A stretch of DNA of 64,000 bases from DATARR01 sp044868005 (lineage in GTDB: Bacteria > Acidobacteriota > Thermoanaerobaculia > Multivoradales > UBA5704). Within the stretch, counting starts at the first letter, position 1; every line of letters begins with the position of its first letter. The notes below the pieces were generated by a model that ran no database searches, was not told the origin of the DNA, and saw only the letters and a list, made by a program, of their open reading frames with translations. Where the stretch lies: contig JBIOVX010000215.1 of assembly GCA_044868005.1 (NCBI GenBank), positions 1 to 64,000 on the forward strand, given 5' to 3'. The position numbers and the translations under genes were made by a program. Below, piece after piece: positions 1 through 7,489 of the stretch.

Positions 1-50
1 TCTCCCTCCACTCCCTCTGGGAGAGGAGGGCCGGGGAGGTGAGGGCTTCG
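1..50. repeat. partial dispersed intergenic repeat at window edge
   Basis: The first 50 bases have alternating C/T-rich and G/A-rich blocks (CCCTCT, GGGAGAGG, GGGGAGGTGAGGG). They resemble one arm of the nested inverted repeat at 23554-23698. The left part is cut by the window edge, so only family resemblance can be claimed. Confidence 0.35.
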
Positions 51-74
51 GAGGGCATGCCGCCGTCCGCGCCT

Positions 75-102
75 TTGCACGCCGGCCGACTTGCGTCAGA
101 AT
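75..102 (+). promoter_or_regulatory. possible sigma70-type promoter for the 113-364 gene
   Basis: A TTGCAC hexamer at 75-80 is followed after 16 bases by CAGAAT at 97-102, 10 bases before the ATG at 113. The -35 is good and the -10 moderate. There is no clear Shine-Dalgarno sequence before the ATG, so a short or leaderless transcript is possible. Confidence 0.35.
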
Positions 103-112
103 CTCCTCCGCC

Positions 113-364
113 ATGAAGACCACCGCCGAGCCCCTCCGCTATACCGAGACCGAGATCCGCAGCTACCTGCCCACCGGCTGGGGTCTGCTCGGCGATCCCG
201 GAGGCGCCTGGGACTCCAAGAAGAAGGTCTGGCGCGCCACGGTGATCGACAACGTGGACTTCGACTGGCCCTTGGAGGTCGATGCCGAGGACGCAACCGA
301 GCTCGGCCGGCTGGAGGCCCTGCGCCGGGCGTTCGACCGGGTGTACCGGGAGCGGCTGGGGTAG
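113..364 (+). CDS. small conserved-looking hypothetical protein (83 aa)
   Basis: Function is not recognised. The product is an 83-residue acidic, soluble protein without a signal peptide or membrane segment. It has a tryptophan- and aspartate-rich middle (GAWDSKKKVW, DNVDFDWPLEV) and a predicted helical tail rich in Arg/Leu/Glu. The ATG at 113 follows a possible promoter. The next gene begins 50 bases downstream on the same strand, so the two may be co-transcribed. The ORF looks real because its coding frame dominates and the overlapping antisense ORF is compositionally implausible. Confidence 0.6.
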   Translation: MKTTAEPLRYTETEIRSYLPTGWGLLGDPGGAWDSKKKVWRATVIDNVDFDWPLEVDAEDATELGRLEALRRAFDRVYRERLG

Positions 365-413
365 CCCCCCGCCCGCCCTCACCTCGACCGCGGGAGCCCT
401 GCACAATCGGGCC

Positions 414-1043
414 ATGCGTCAGCCGAGCGAGATCGCGATCCCCACCTCGCGGGGCAACATCCACGGCCTCCTGCAGCGCAGCCAGGAGCCGGTGCCGGTC
501 CGCGGCAGCGTGCTGGCGGTGGGGGGCTACACGGGCGGCACCCGGGGGCCGGCCGACGACGCCTACGGCGCCTTGGGGGCAGAGCTGCCGGCGCGCGGCA
601 TCGCGATGCTGCGCCTCGACTACCGGGTCAAGCGCGAGCCCGGGCCGGTGGAAGAGGGGCTGTTCGACGTGCACGCCGGGATCGATTGGCTCGTCACCAG
701 CGGGCTCGGCCCGGTGGTCGCGGTGGGGTTCTCCTTCGGGGGTGCGCTGGTGGTGCGAGCCGGAGTCGCCTCGCCGCATGTCGTCGCGGTCGCCGCCATC
801 GCGACCCAGACGGCGGGCATGGGGGACGTGCGCGAGCTGGCGCCCAAGCCGCTGCTGCTGGTGCACGGCACCGCGGATCTCACCCTGTCGCCGGACCTCT
901 CGCGCCAGGTCTGGAAGCGGGCGGGGGAGCCGAAGGCGCTCCACCTGCTGGAGGGAGCGAGCCACTCGCTGCGCGAGAGGCGCGAGCAACTGCTGTCGAT
1001 CCTCCTCCCCTGGATCGACAGTGCCCTGCCCGGCGCCGCGTGA
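414..1043 (+). CDS. alpha/beta-hydrolase (dienelactone-hydrolase-like)
   Basis: A 209-aa cytosolic alpha/beta-hydrolase. The nucleophile elbow GFSFGG supplies the serine, the acid is probably Asp in HGTADLTLSP, and the histidine lies in GASHSL near the C-terminus. The N-terminal GGYTGGTRGPADD segment resembles the oxyanion/cap region of short serine hydrolases of the dienelactone hydrolase group. The substrate is unknown. I chose the ATG at 414 because the longer in-frame ORF begins inside the preceding gene. It ends 23 bases before the convergent stop of the SelO-like gene. Confidence 0.75.
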   Translation: MRQPSEIAIPTSRGNIHGLLQRSQEPVPVRGSVLAVGGYTGGTRGPADDAYGALGAELPARGIAMLRLDYRVKREPGPVEEGLFDVHAGIDWLVTSGLGPVVAVGFSFGGALVVRAGVASPHVVAVAAIATQTAGMGDVRELAPKPLLLVHGTADLTLSPDLSRQVWKRAGEPKALHLLEGASHSLRERREQLLSILLPWIDSALPGAA

Positions 1044-1065
1044 GCTCCGCCTCTCGGCCCGCCGC

Positions 1066-2424
1066 CTACCAGCGCCGCGCCGCCTGCTCGACGAAGCTCG
1101 CGAGCCGCGCCCGCACCTGCTCGCCGTCGATCTCGCCCCGGCGGAAGCGGCTGGCGAGGGCGAAGCTGGTCACTTCCAGCTCGCTGCCGTTGGGGAACGG
1201 CAGGCAGTCCCCGGCCTCGATCTCCTCCCACGAGGCGCGCCGCTCGAGGAAGGGAGCGGGGACGCAGAGCTCGGGGTCCGGCTGCACGAAGGCGGGATCG
1301 TCGGGCCAGGTGGCGCCTCCCCACTGCATCAGCTCGTCGCTCACCAGGCTGAGCACCGGGTGCTCGAAGCGCCGGTGGTACTTGAAGTGGCCGAAATCCA
1401 CCAGCTGCAGGGCGTGCGGGTCGTGCGCCGGGCGCCGGGCGATCTGGATGTTGATCCCCTCGAAGCGCTGAGGCTGGCCGCTCATCCGGGCCAGACGCGA
1501 CAGGCGTCCAAGCTGCTCGTCGTCGAGATGGGTCTCGAGATCGCCCCCGTAGCGCACCTCGAGGCGGCCGTCGACCTCGCACAACTCGAGGGTGGTGCCG
1601 GGGGTGGTCGAGGTGACGCCGTAGTGCCGTACCAGCATCTCGATCTCGAAGTACTCCCGCTGCAGCGGCGAGCCGAGCGCCGGCAGCTCGTACGACTCGG
1701 GGGGGCGGGGATGGGCGCGCCGGACCTGGATCCCGGCGGGGGTCGTCAACCGGGGGTCGGTCCGCCACCGGATGTCGAACCCGGCGTCGAGAACCGCGTA
1801 GGTCGGCACGGTGAACAGACGCGGCGCGGCGGCCCGAAAGATCTCGTCGACCACCCACTGCGACACCAGGTCCATGAAGGCGCAGCCCAGGAAGTGGAGG
1901 CCGTTGGTGTGGACGTTGACGAACGACGGCGTGGCATTGGGACCCACGCCGGTGCCCTTGACGTCGAGCAGGCCGGCGTCGGCGCCGGCGCCGGCGGCGG
2001 GGGGAGAGCCGTTCGAGCGCGCGGCGACGGGGACCACGAGGGCGCGGCCGTAGCGGGTGGGCCGGCAGGCGGACACGGTGGCGCCGCCGATGGAGATGGG
2101 AGTGTTGACCACCGACTGCTCGGCCTGCCGGCACGAGACGAGGGCCGCGTGACGGATCAGCCAGCCGTCGAGAACCTCGCGGATCGCGCGCTCGCGCGCC
2201 GCGCCCTCGAGGGCCGCGATCTCGGGGTGATCCTCGACGACCGCCGCAGCGCGCAGCTGGGGGAAGTCGGACTGGAGCAGATCGTAGTCGGCCAGCACGA
2301 CCCTGGCTCCGCTGACGGGATGAAACTCCTCCCGGCGCAGGCCTCCGTCGTCGAGATCCTCGGGGCGCCGCACCAGCGGGCCCGCCGGGGCTCGCTGCCC
2401 GTATCTGAATCGTGTGCCGCACAT
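1066..2424 (-). CDS. SelO-like / protein-kinase-fold family protein
   Basis: A 452-aa soluble protein that I assign only tentatively. A DVKGTG segment resembles the nucleotide-binding lysine region of SelO (QLKGSG in classical SelO). It is followed by a helix (GCAFMDLVSQWVVDEIF) at the place where SelO has its EAMHALGIPT helix. Further on, LVDFGHF resembles a kinase DFG. The usual HxDxxxxN catalytic loop is not evident, so activity (AMPylation, phosphorylation or none) is open. The gene is divergent from the tetrapeptide-repeat gene, with only about 90 bases between the two ATGs. Its place at the edge of the biosynthetic-looking locus suggests a modifying or regulatory role. Confidence 0.45.
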   Translation of the reverse strand: MCGTRFRYGQRAPAGPLVRRPEDLDDGGLRREEFHPVSGARVVLADYDLLQSDFPQLRAAAVVEDHPEIAALEGAARERAIREVLDGWLIRHAALVSCRQAEQSVVNTPISIGGATVSACRPTRYGRALVVPVAARSNGSPPAAGAGADAGLLDVKGTGVGPNATPSFVNVHTNGLHFLGCAFMDLVSQWVVDEIFRAAAPRLFTVPTYAVLDAGFDIRWRTDPRLTTPAGIQVRRAHPRPPESYELPALGSPLQREYFEIEMLVRHYGVTSTTPGTTLELCEVDGRLEVRYGGDLETHLDDEQLGRLSRLARMSGQPQRFEGINIQIARRPAHDPHALQLVDFGHFKYHRRFEHPVLSLVSDELMQWGGATWPDDPAFVQPDPELCVPAPFLERRASWEEIEAGDCLPFPNGSELEVTSFALASRFRRGEIDGEQVRARLASFVEQAARRW

Positions 2425-2428
2425 CGGT

Positions 2429-2457
2429 TTGACCCGCTTCGTCTCTGGCTGTAATAT
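2429..2457 (+). promoter_or_regulatory. strong sigma70-type promoter for the tetrapeptide-repeat gene
   Basis: TTGACC at 2429-2434, a spacer of exactly 17 bases, and TAATAT at 2452-2457 give one of the best promoter matches in the window. It reads toward the repeat gene at 2512. It begins only 4 bases beyond the start codon of the divergent SelO-like gene, so that gene's own upstream region overlaps it. Confidence 0.65.
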
Positions 2458-2511
2458 TATAGGAAAGAAGTACAGCTCTTCGAGGCGAGAAGCCCGAAGG
2501 AAGGAGGGAAC

Positions 2512-2772
2512 ATGGGTGCGGAGCGAGGGGCCGAGAAAGGTGCCGAGCGCGGAGCCGAGAGGGGTGCGGAGCGCGGGGCCGAAAAGGGTGCGGAGCGCGG
2601 GGCCGAAAAGGGTGCCGAGCGAGGGGCCGAAAAGGGTGCGGAGCGAAAGGGTGCCGAGAAAGGTGCCGAGCGAGGGGCGGAGAAGGGTGCCGAGCGCGGA
2701 GCCGAGAAGGGTGCCGAGCGAGGGGCCGAGAAGGGTGCGGAGCGCGGGGCCGAGAAGGGCGCCGAGCGCTAG
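2512..2772 (+). CDS. tetrapeptide (GAER/GAEK) repeat mini-protein
   Basis: After its Met the 86-aa product is made only of Gly, Ala, Glu, Arg and Lys, in about 21 tandem GAER or GAEK tetrapeptides. One extra Lys interrupts the period near residue 46. The family is not recognised. An AGGAGGG Shine-Dalgarno sits just before the ATG and a near-consensus promoter lies at 2429-2457, so this looks like an expressed gene rather than a chance ORF. A 4-residue period places Glu on one helical stripe and Arg/Lys on the next. It could form a salt-bridged single alpha-helix like ER/K helices, or serve as a multi-copy peptide substrate with basic cleavage sites. Both roles are inference. Confidence 0.6.
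   Translation: MGAERGAEKGAERGAERGAERGAEKGAERGAEKGAERGAEKGAERKGAEKGAERGAEKGAERGAEKGAERGAEKGAERGAEKGAER
2515..2769 (+). repeat. 12-bp tandem repeat array inside the GAER/GAEK gene
   Basis: The coding region is a 12-bp tandem array alternating units close to GGGGCCGAGAAG and GGTGCCGAGCGC. It is phased to codons, with a single 3-bp insertion. Synonymous variation between units (GGG/GGT/GGA, GCC/GCG) suggests the repeat is maintained at the protein level and is not a recent slippage product. Confidence 0.8.
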
Positions 2773-2781
2773 GCGACGGGG

Positions 2782-3189
2782 CTACTCGGGCTCCGGGGAC
2801 CAGAATTCGACCAGGTTCGCGTCGGGGTCGTAGAAATAGTATGACAGGGCGCGCATCCAGGGAAGTGGTGTAGGCCCGTAGACCTCGACTCCCGCGGCGC
2901 GCACGCGATCGACTGCCTCCTCGAGGCGGGGCCGCTCGATCTCGAGAGCGAAGTGCGCCGGGCCCCATCGGGGCCGCGGTCCGCGGGGCGAGTGCTCCTC
3001 GAACAGGAGCGAGCCTGTGTGGAGGGCCAGCCGCTGCTTGTGGGCGCCTCCGCGAACCAGGAACCACGCCCAGGCATCGTCCGCGTCGGACTCCGGCGTG
3101 AGCCCCACCACCTCGCGGTAGAAGCGGGCGGCGCGGCGCACGTCCCCGACCACGAGAACGAGCTCGGAGAGGCCGGAAACAGCGCTCAC
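2782..3189 (-). CDS. VOC (glyoxalase/bleomycin-resistance) family protein
   Basis: A 135-aa single-module vicinal-oxygen-chelate protein. It opens with LSELVLVVGDVRRAARFYREVVGL and ends with the typical YYFYDPDANLVEFWSPE strand. The family contains metal-dependent isomerases, ring-cleavage dioxygenases and drug-binding proteins. The substrate here is unknown. The start is GTG at 3189, in a 4-base GTGA overlap with the stop of the upstream oxygenase gene (3186-4481), which implies translational coupling. It is probably a tailoring or resistance partner of that oxygenase. Confidence 0.8.
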   Translation of the reverse strand: MSAVSGLSELVLVVGDVRRAARFYREVVGLTPESDADDAWAWFLVRGGAHKQRLALHTGSLLFEEHSPRGPRPRWGPAHFALEIERPRLEEAVDRVRAAGVEVYGPTPLPWMRALSYYFYDPDANLVEFWSPEPE

Positions 3190-4481
3190 GCGCGGCTCGC
3201 GCCCCCGGCCTCCTCCGGCTCGGGAATCCTGCGCGTGAGGAACTGCCAGAACTTGCAGTGCTCGAGGCCGGCCACCGGAGAGAGCTGCCGGCGCTCCCGA
3301 TCCCAGGAGAGGAGGGTGGCGCGCTCTCCGTGGGGCTCGGTGACGCCGACGATCGAGATGCGCCGGCGCACCGCTTCGAGCTGCCGGCGCACCGCCTCGC
3401 GCGTCGGCCCCTGGAGCACGACGCGGTGGGGCAAGGCGCGCATCGCCTCCCCCACGATCCGTCCCTCTTCGTAGCGGTCGCCAGCCAGGAGCTGCATGGC
3501 CTTGCCGACGTTGAGCAGCAGCCGGCCGGGCTCGACGCGGTGCCAGAGACCCTCGCGGTCGCGTCCCTGCAGGCCGGTCATGTTGTTGACGACCGACGAC
3601 ACCAGGTCATAGTCGGAGTGCTCGTGCAGGAGGGTGGCAGCGTACCCGCGCTCGCCCTGCCGATCCACCACCGGCTGGATGGCGACCCGCTCCAGCTCGC
3701 GGCCCCCGTCGAAGAGATAGAAGTTGAGGGACGACCAGCACCAGCCCTGAAACTCGCTCTCGTACGCTCGGCAGAGGTCCCGGACCCCCTCGGCGAACGC
3801 CTGCTCGGCCTCGCCGCCCGCCGCCGCTTCCCCCTGGGCCAGGAGCTCGTCGAGCTCGAGCCGGCGCGCCGCGGCGACCTCGTTCCAGCCGCCGTCGAGC
3901 GCGCCCCCGGTGGCTCGCTCCCACGACCGGGGCGGGATCTCCAGCACCTCCAGGAGGCGGCACAGGGCCTGCGCGCGCACGAAGTGCTTGACCAGGAAGC
4001 CGAGCACCAGGCCGGGATCCTGATAGACCTCCCACAGCTTCTCCAGGCGCACGAAGATGCCGCGCTGCGGCTGAAACTCGTCCGGATCCTCGTGGCGGGT
4101 GCGATCGGCGGGCCAGACCGGCCCGTGCGGCGCCGGGGTGCCGTTGTTGAAGCGGACCGTGAGGTCCTCCTTGAACTCGCCCTCCCGGTTCAGGTAGCGG
4201 CGGGCGACGCCGTGAGCGCGCGGGATCATCTCCTGGATCACGCGTTCCCAGGGCGCGGGCAGATCGACGGTGAACGCCCCGTCGTGGCGGACCGCCTCGG
4301 CGAAGGCCGCCCGCCGCGAAGCCGGCAGCCGGGCCAGGGGCGTGCCCAGCTCGTCGAGCGCGAAGGGCTCCAGGTGAAGGGTGGGGAGGGAGAGAAAATC
4401 GACCTCGAGCCGGCTCAATCGAGACCCCTTTCCGCGCCGCTCGCGCCTGCTAATGAACGTGAACTCGCGACCGCGCAGCAT
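3186..4481 (-). CDS. isopenicillin-N-synthase-like Fe(II)/2-oxoglutarate oxygenase
   Basis: A 431-aa protein whose C-terminal half has the IPNS/gibberellin-oxidase layout. HSD (about H288/D290) is followed by NNMTGLQGRDREGLWHRV, a PGRLLLNVGKAMQLLAGDRY stretch, and a distal His in LPHRVV (about H352), giving the 2-His-1-Asp iron site. The usual RxS 2-oxoglutarate motif after the distal His is not obvious, so the co-substrate is uncertain. I chose the ATG at 4481 because the longer reading adds an Ala-rich tail and a G-rich ribosome-binding site lies just upstream. A later start near the VDFLSLP segment is possible. It is coupled to the VOC gene. Confidence 0.7.
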   Translation of the reverse strand: MLRGREFTFISRRERRGKGSRLSRLEVDFLSLPTLHLEPFALDELGTPLARLPASRRAAFAEAVRHDGAFTVDLPAPWERVIQEMIPRAHGVARRYLNREGEFKEDLTVRFNNGTPAPHGPVWPADRTRHEDPDEFQPQRGIFVRLEKLWEVYQDPGLVLGFLVKHFVRAQALCRLLEVLEIPPRSWERATGGALDGGWNEVAAARRLELDELLAQGEAAAGGEAEQAFAEGVRDLCRAYESEFQGWCWSSLNFYLFDGGRELERVAIQPVVDRQGERGYAATLLHEHSDYDLVSSVVNNMTGLQGRDREGLWHRVEPGRLLLNVGKAMQLLAGDRYEEGRIVGEAMRALPHRVVLQGPTREAVRRQLEAVRRRISIVGVTEPHGERATLLSWDRERRQLSPVAGLEHCKFWQFLTRRIPEPEEAGGASRA

Positions 4482-4525
4482 AGAACAACCCCCCCGGGGC
4501 TGCAAGGCGGCGGCCGCGGCCGCCG

Positions 4526-4554
4526 TTGCCGGCAAGCCGCCCAGCTTCTATAAT
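4526..4554 (+). promoter_or_regulatory. sigma70-type promoter for the PhyH gene at 4596
   Basis: TTGCCG at 4526-4531, a 17-base spacer and a perfect TATAAT at 4549-4554. Transcription would start near 4561, giving a leader of roughly 35 bases before the GTG at 4596. It lies in the divergent gap upstream of the IPNS-like gene. Confidence 0.6.
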
Positions 4555-4595
4555 CCCGGCGTCGAATCCCGATCGATCGAGTGCGAGGAGCGCCC

Positions 4596-5393
4596 GTGGA
4601 TCTCGCGACAGCGTTCGAACAAGACGGCATCGTGTTCCCGATCCCGGTCCTCACCGGCTCCGAGGTGGCGCGCTTTCGTACCGCCTTCGAGGACCTGGAG
4701 CGGCGCCTGGGGGGCAAGAAGCAGAATCTCTCCTCGGTGCACCTGCACTTCGCATGGGCGCGGCAGCTCGCCTCGCACCCGCGCGTCCTGGACGCGGTGG
4801 AGCGGCTCCTGGGCTCCGAGCTGCTCGTCCTCTCCACCCTGATCCTCAACAAGCACCCGCACGATCCGGCCTTCGTCGGCTGGCACCAGGACGGCACCTA
4901 CTGGAATCTGCACAGCGGTCCCACCGCATCGGCCTGGATCGCGCTCACCGACAGCGTCCCCGCCAACGGCTGCATGCGGGTGATCTGCGGGTCGCACCGC
5001 GAGACGATGCTGCCCCACGAGTGCACTTACGCCGAGAACAGCCTGCTGGGCCGCGGCGAGCAGGTGGCGGTGGAGGTGGACGAGAGCCAGGCCACCGACG
5101 TCGCGCTCCAGGCCGGCGAGATGTCGATCCACCAGAACGCCATCCTCCACTCCTCGCTCCCCAACGGGTCCGATCGCAAGCGCATCGGCTTCATCATCCG
5201 CTTCGTGACCCCCGCCTTCCAGCACGCGCACATGCCGGTGCTGAGGGTGCGGGGCAACGCCGAGGCCCCCCACATGGAGCTGTGGGAGGCGCCGCCGCCG
5301 GCCGATGTCGAGGCGGGTATCGCCGACCGCGAGGCCTTCGTGAGCGCCCTCGCCCGCCGTGAGCAGCAGCGCCCGCCGGCGGGCCGGCCCTGA
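4596..5393 (+). CDS. phytanoyl-CoA dioxygenase (PhyH) family oxygenase
   Basis: A 265-aa non-haem Fe(II)/2-oxoglutarate oxygenase of the PhyH group. WHQDGTYW supplies the HxD pair (about H97, D99). ILHSSLPN gives the distal His (about H185), followed by an Arg in RIGFIIRF for 2-oxoglutarate. The WHQDGTYW form is typical of relatives acting on natural-product intermediates, such as syringomycin-type and ectoine-type hydroxylases. GTG at 4596 is preferred over the in-frame GTG at 4581 because GAGGAG lies 5 bases upstream of it. The stop is 10 bases from the convergent radical SAM gene. Confidence 0.85.
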   Translation: MDLATAFEQDGIVFPIPVLTGSEVARFRTAFEDLERRLGGKKQNLSSVHLHFAWARQLASHPRVLDAVERLLGSELLVLSTLILNKHPHDPAFVGWHQDGTYWNLHSGPTASAWIALTDSVPANGCMRVICGSHRETMLPHECTYAENSLLGRGEQVAVEVDESQATDVALQAGEMSIHQNAILHSSLPNGSDRKRIGFIIRFVTPAFQHAHMPVLRVRGNAEAPHMELWEAPPPADVEAGIADREAFVSALARREQQRPPAGRP

Positions 5394-5403
5394 GGCCGGG
5401 CCC

Positions 5404-7410
5404 TCAGCAGACGCCGGCGTCGGAGCCCGCGGCCATGCCGCGGGAGCCGGTGGCGCCGAGGTGCACCAGATCCTCGTCCGGCGCGAAGCCGAGCTCAAGG
5501 TCGAGGTTGTGCAGCACGTCCTCGCGGGCCATCAGGATGGTGCCGTTGCGCACCTCGCTCAGCACCGGCTCCTCGGCCACGAACTCCTCCGGCGGCACCC
5601 CGTTGAGCTCGGCGCAGAGCTTGTCGGCGAGCTCCAGCAGGAACTCGACGTGGTGCTCCTCGGCGCGCTCGAACTCGCTCCCCCAGCGCACCAGGAAGTC
5701 GATGAAGACGCGGGTGATCGCCGGATGGAGCTGCTCGGGGTCGGTGAGGTTGCGGTGCAGGCGCCGGTAGACCGGCGGCAGCAGCGTGTGCAGCTCCTGC
5801 CGGAAGGCGCTCGGCACCGGCGCCTTGAAGATGACGGCGGTCGGCTTGTAAGCGCCCGAGCGCTCGCGCTCGACCTGGTGATTGAGGGAGGGCACCATCT
5901 GGCTGCTGAGCAGGCGCCGGATGTGGGCCTGCATGGTGATCAGGATGGTGAGGCGGTGCCAGAGCGACGGCGCCTCCTCCCGGCAGATCTCGGTGAGCTC
6001 GTCGATGGTCCGCCGCGCCTGGACGTCGAGCAGCCGGCGCCGGTCCAGGTCGTCGAGCAGCTGGCGCCGGCCACGGTCGCTGTAGCGGGGCTCGGGGATC
6101 TCCGGCGGCCGCCGGAGCAAGCGCATCCAGCCGGCATTGCGGATGCCGATGTTCTCCCAGCGGAAGAGGTCCATGTAGAGATCGCGGTAGCCCTCCATCA
6201 GCTCGACCCGCGTCATCAGCTTGGGGATGGTGTTGAAGTAATAGCCGTCGAACTGATCGCTGAAGCGGCCGCGCTCGAAGGCCCCCGCCTCGGTGACCAC
6301 CTGCCCGCGCTCGACCATCTTGCGCCACAGCGGCGTGCCGTGCGGGGCCTGCAGGATGGTCAGCGCGGGGATCGGGAAGCAGCCGGTCTGATGGAACTCG
6401 AACAGCCGCCCGAAGGTGGAGGTATCGTCCTCGTCGAAGCCCACGATCGTGTTGCCGCGCAGCGCGATGCCGTAGTTCATCATGCGGTGGGCCTCGGCGA
6501 TCAGGTCCTTGTTCAGGTTCTGCATCTTGTTGATGTTCTTCAGCGTCGTCGGGTTGATCGACTCGATGCCGATGAACAGCACCGCCATGCCCGCGTCCGC
6601 CGCCAGCTCGAGCAGCTCGGGGTCCTTCGAAGCGTTGGTCGTGGCCTGGGTCGAGAAGGCCAGGGGGTGCTCCAGCTCGCGCGCCAGGTCGCGCATGCCG
6701 CGCAGCAACTCCTTGGTGTAGCGCCGGTCGCCCACGAACTCGTCGTCGGTGATGAAGGCGGTGCGGAAGCCGCGCCGCGAGAGCTCGCGGATCTCGGCCA
6801 GGACGCGCTCGACCGGCTTGTGGCGCATGCGGCGGCCGAAGAGGTAGATCACGTCGCAGAAGTCGCAGTCGAACGGGCAGCCGCGGGTGGTCTGCACCGT
6901 CCCCATCGCGTAGGAGCCGCAGTCGAGGCCGTCCCAGTCGGGCGCCGGGCTGTCCTCGAGCGAGGGCTTGGTGATCTGGCGGTACTCGCGCCGCGGCTCG
7001 CCGCGCTCCAGATCGCGCAGGAACTCGGGCCAGGTGTCCTCCGCCTCGCCGATGAAGAGCACGTCGAAATGGTCGCGGTAGGCGCGCGGGTGGACCGAGA
7101 CCCCGGGGCCGCCGACGCCGGTCAGGACGCCGCGCTTGCGGAAGACCGAGGCAATGCGGATGGCGTGGTCGATGTGCCCCGAATACCCGGTGACGCCGAC
7201 GAAATCGTAGTCGCAGTCGAAGACCGTGTCGTCGGTGATCTGCCCGCTGACCGGCTCGTCCCACAGATCGACCTGGATCGGGGCGGGAGTCAGGGCCTTG
7301 AGCGTCGACAGGGTGAGGGGTGCCAGGTCCGCCATCACGTCATGGCGCGCGTCCATCGTCGTCCATCCGCAGGGAATCCGATACGTCGGCCCGACAATCA
7401 GGACTTTCAT
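5404..7410 (-). CDS. B12-binding radical SAM enzyme (DUF4070/HpnJ-like)
   Basis: A 668-aa protein with an N-terminal cobalamin-binding-type Rossmann domain (residues 1-140) and then a radical SAM domain with CPFDCDFC (C178, C182, C185). The RGCPFDCDFCDVIYLFGR signature and the IESINPTTLKNINK region match the DUF4070 group, which includes hopanoid-associated HpnJ. Such enzymes often methylate or rearrange unactivated carbons using SAM and methylcobalamin. No substrate can be inferred from sequence. ATG 7410 is chosen because AAAGGA lies upstream and the longer ORF is low quality. The last residue is Cys (GSDAGVC), an odd terminus. Confidence 0.85.
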   Translation of the reverse strand: MKVLIVGPTYRIPCGWTTMDARHDVMADLAPLTLSTLKALTPAPIQVDLWDEPVSGQITDDTVFDCDYDFVGVTGYSGHIDHAIRIASVFRKRGVLTGVGGPGVSVHPRAYRDHFDVLFIGEAEDTWPEFLRDLERGEPRREYRQITKPSLEDSPAPDWDGLDCGSYAMGTVQTTRGCPFDCDFCDVIYLFGRRMRHKPVERVLAEIRELSRRGFRTAFITDDEFVGDRRYTKELLRGMRDLARELEHPLAFSTQATTNASKDPELLELAADAGMAVLFIGIESINPTTLKNINKMQNLNKDLIAEAHRMMNYGIALRGNTIVGFDEDDTSTFGRLFEFHQTGCFPIPALTILQAPHGTPLWRKMVERGQVVTEAGAFERGRFSDQFDGYYFNTIPKLMTRVELMEGYRDLYMDLFRWENIGIRNAGWMRLLRRPPEIPEPRYSDRGRRQLLDDLDRRRLLDVQARRTIDELTEICREEAPSLWHRLTILITMQAHIRRLLSSQMVPSLNHQVERERSGAYKPTAVIFKAPVPSAFRQELHTLLPPVYRRLHRNLTDPEQLHPAITRVFIDFLVRWGSEFERAEEHHVEFLLELADKLCAELNGVPPEEFVAEEPVLSEVRNGTILMAREDVLHNLDLELGFAPDEDLVHLGATGSRGMAAGSDAGVC

Positions 7411-7489
7411 CGACGAGTCCTTTCTTGCGTCGTAGTACGCTGTCGACTTAAGCATAGCACGGCCCCCGGGCCGGCCCGCCGCCCGGCCG

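Noticed and set aside
91..2454. A 787-codon plus-strand frame across the first 2.4 kb
   Set aside because: It spans a hydrolase gene in the wrong frame and then runs antisense to the SelO-like gene. It has no domain.
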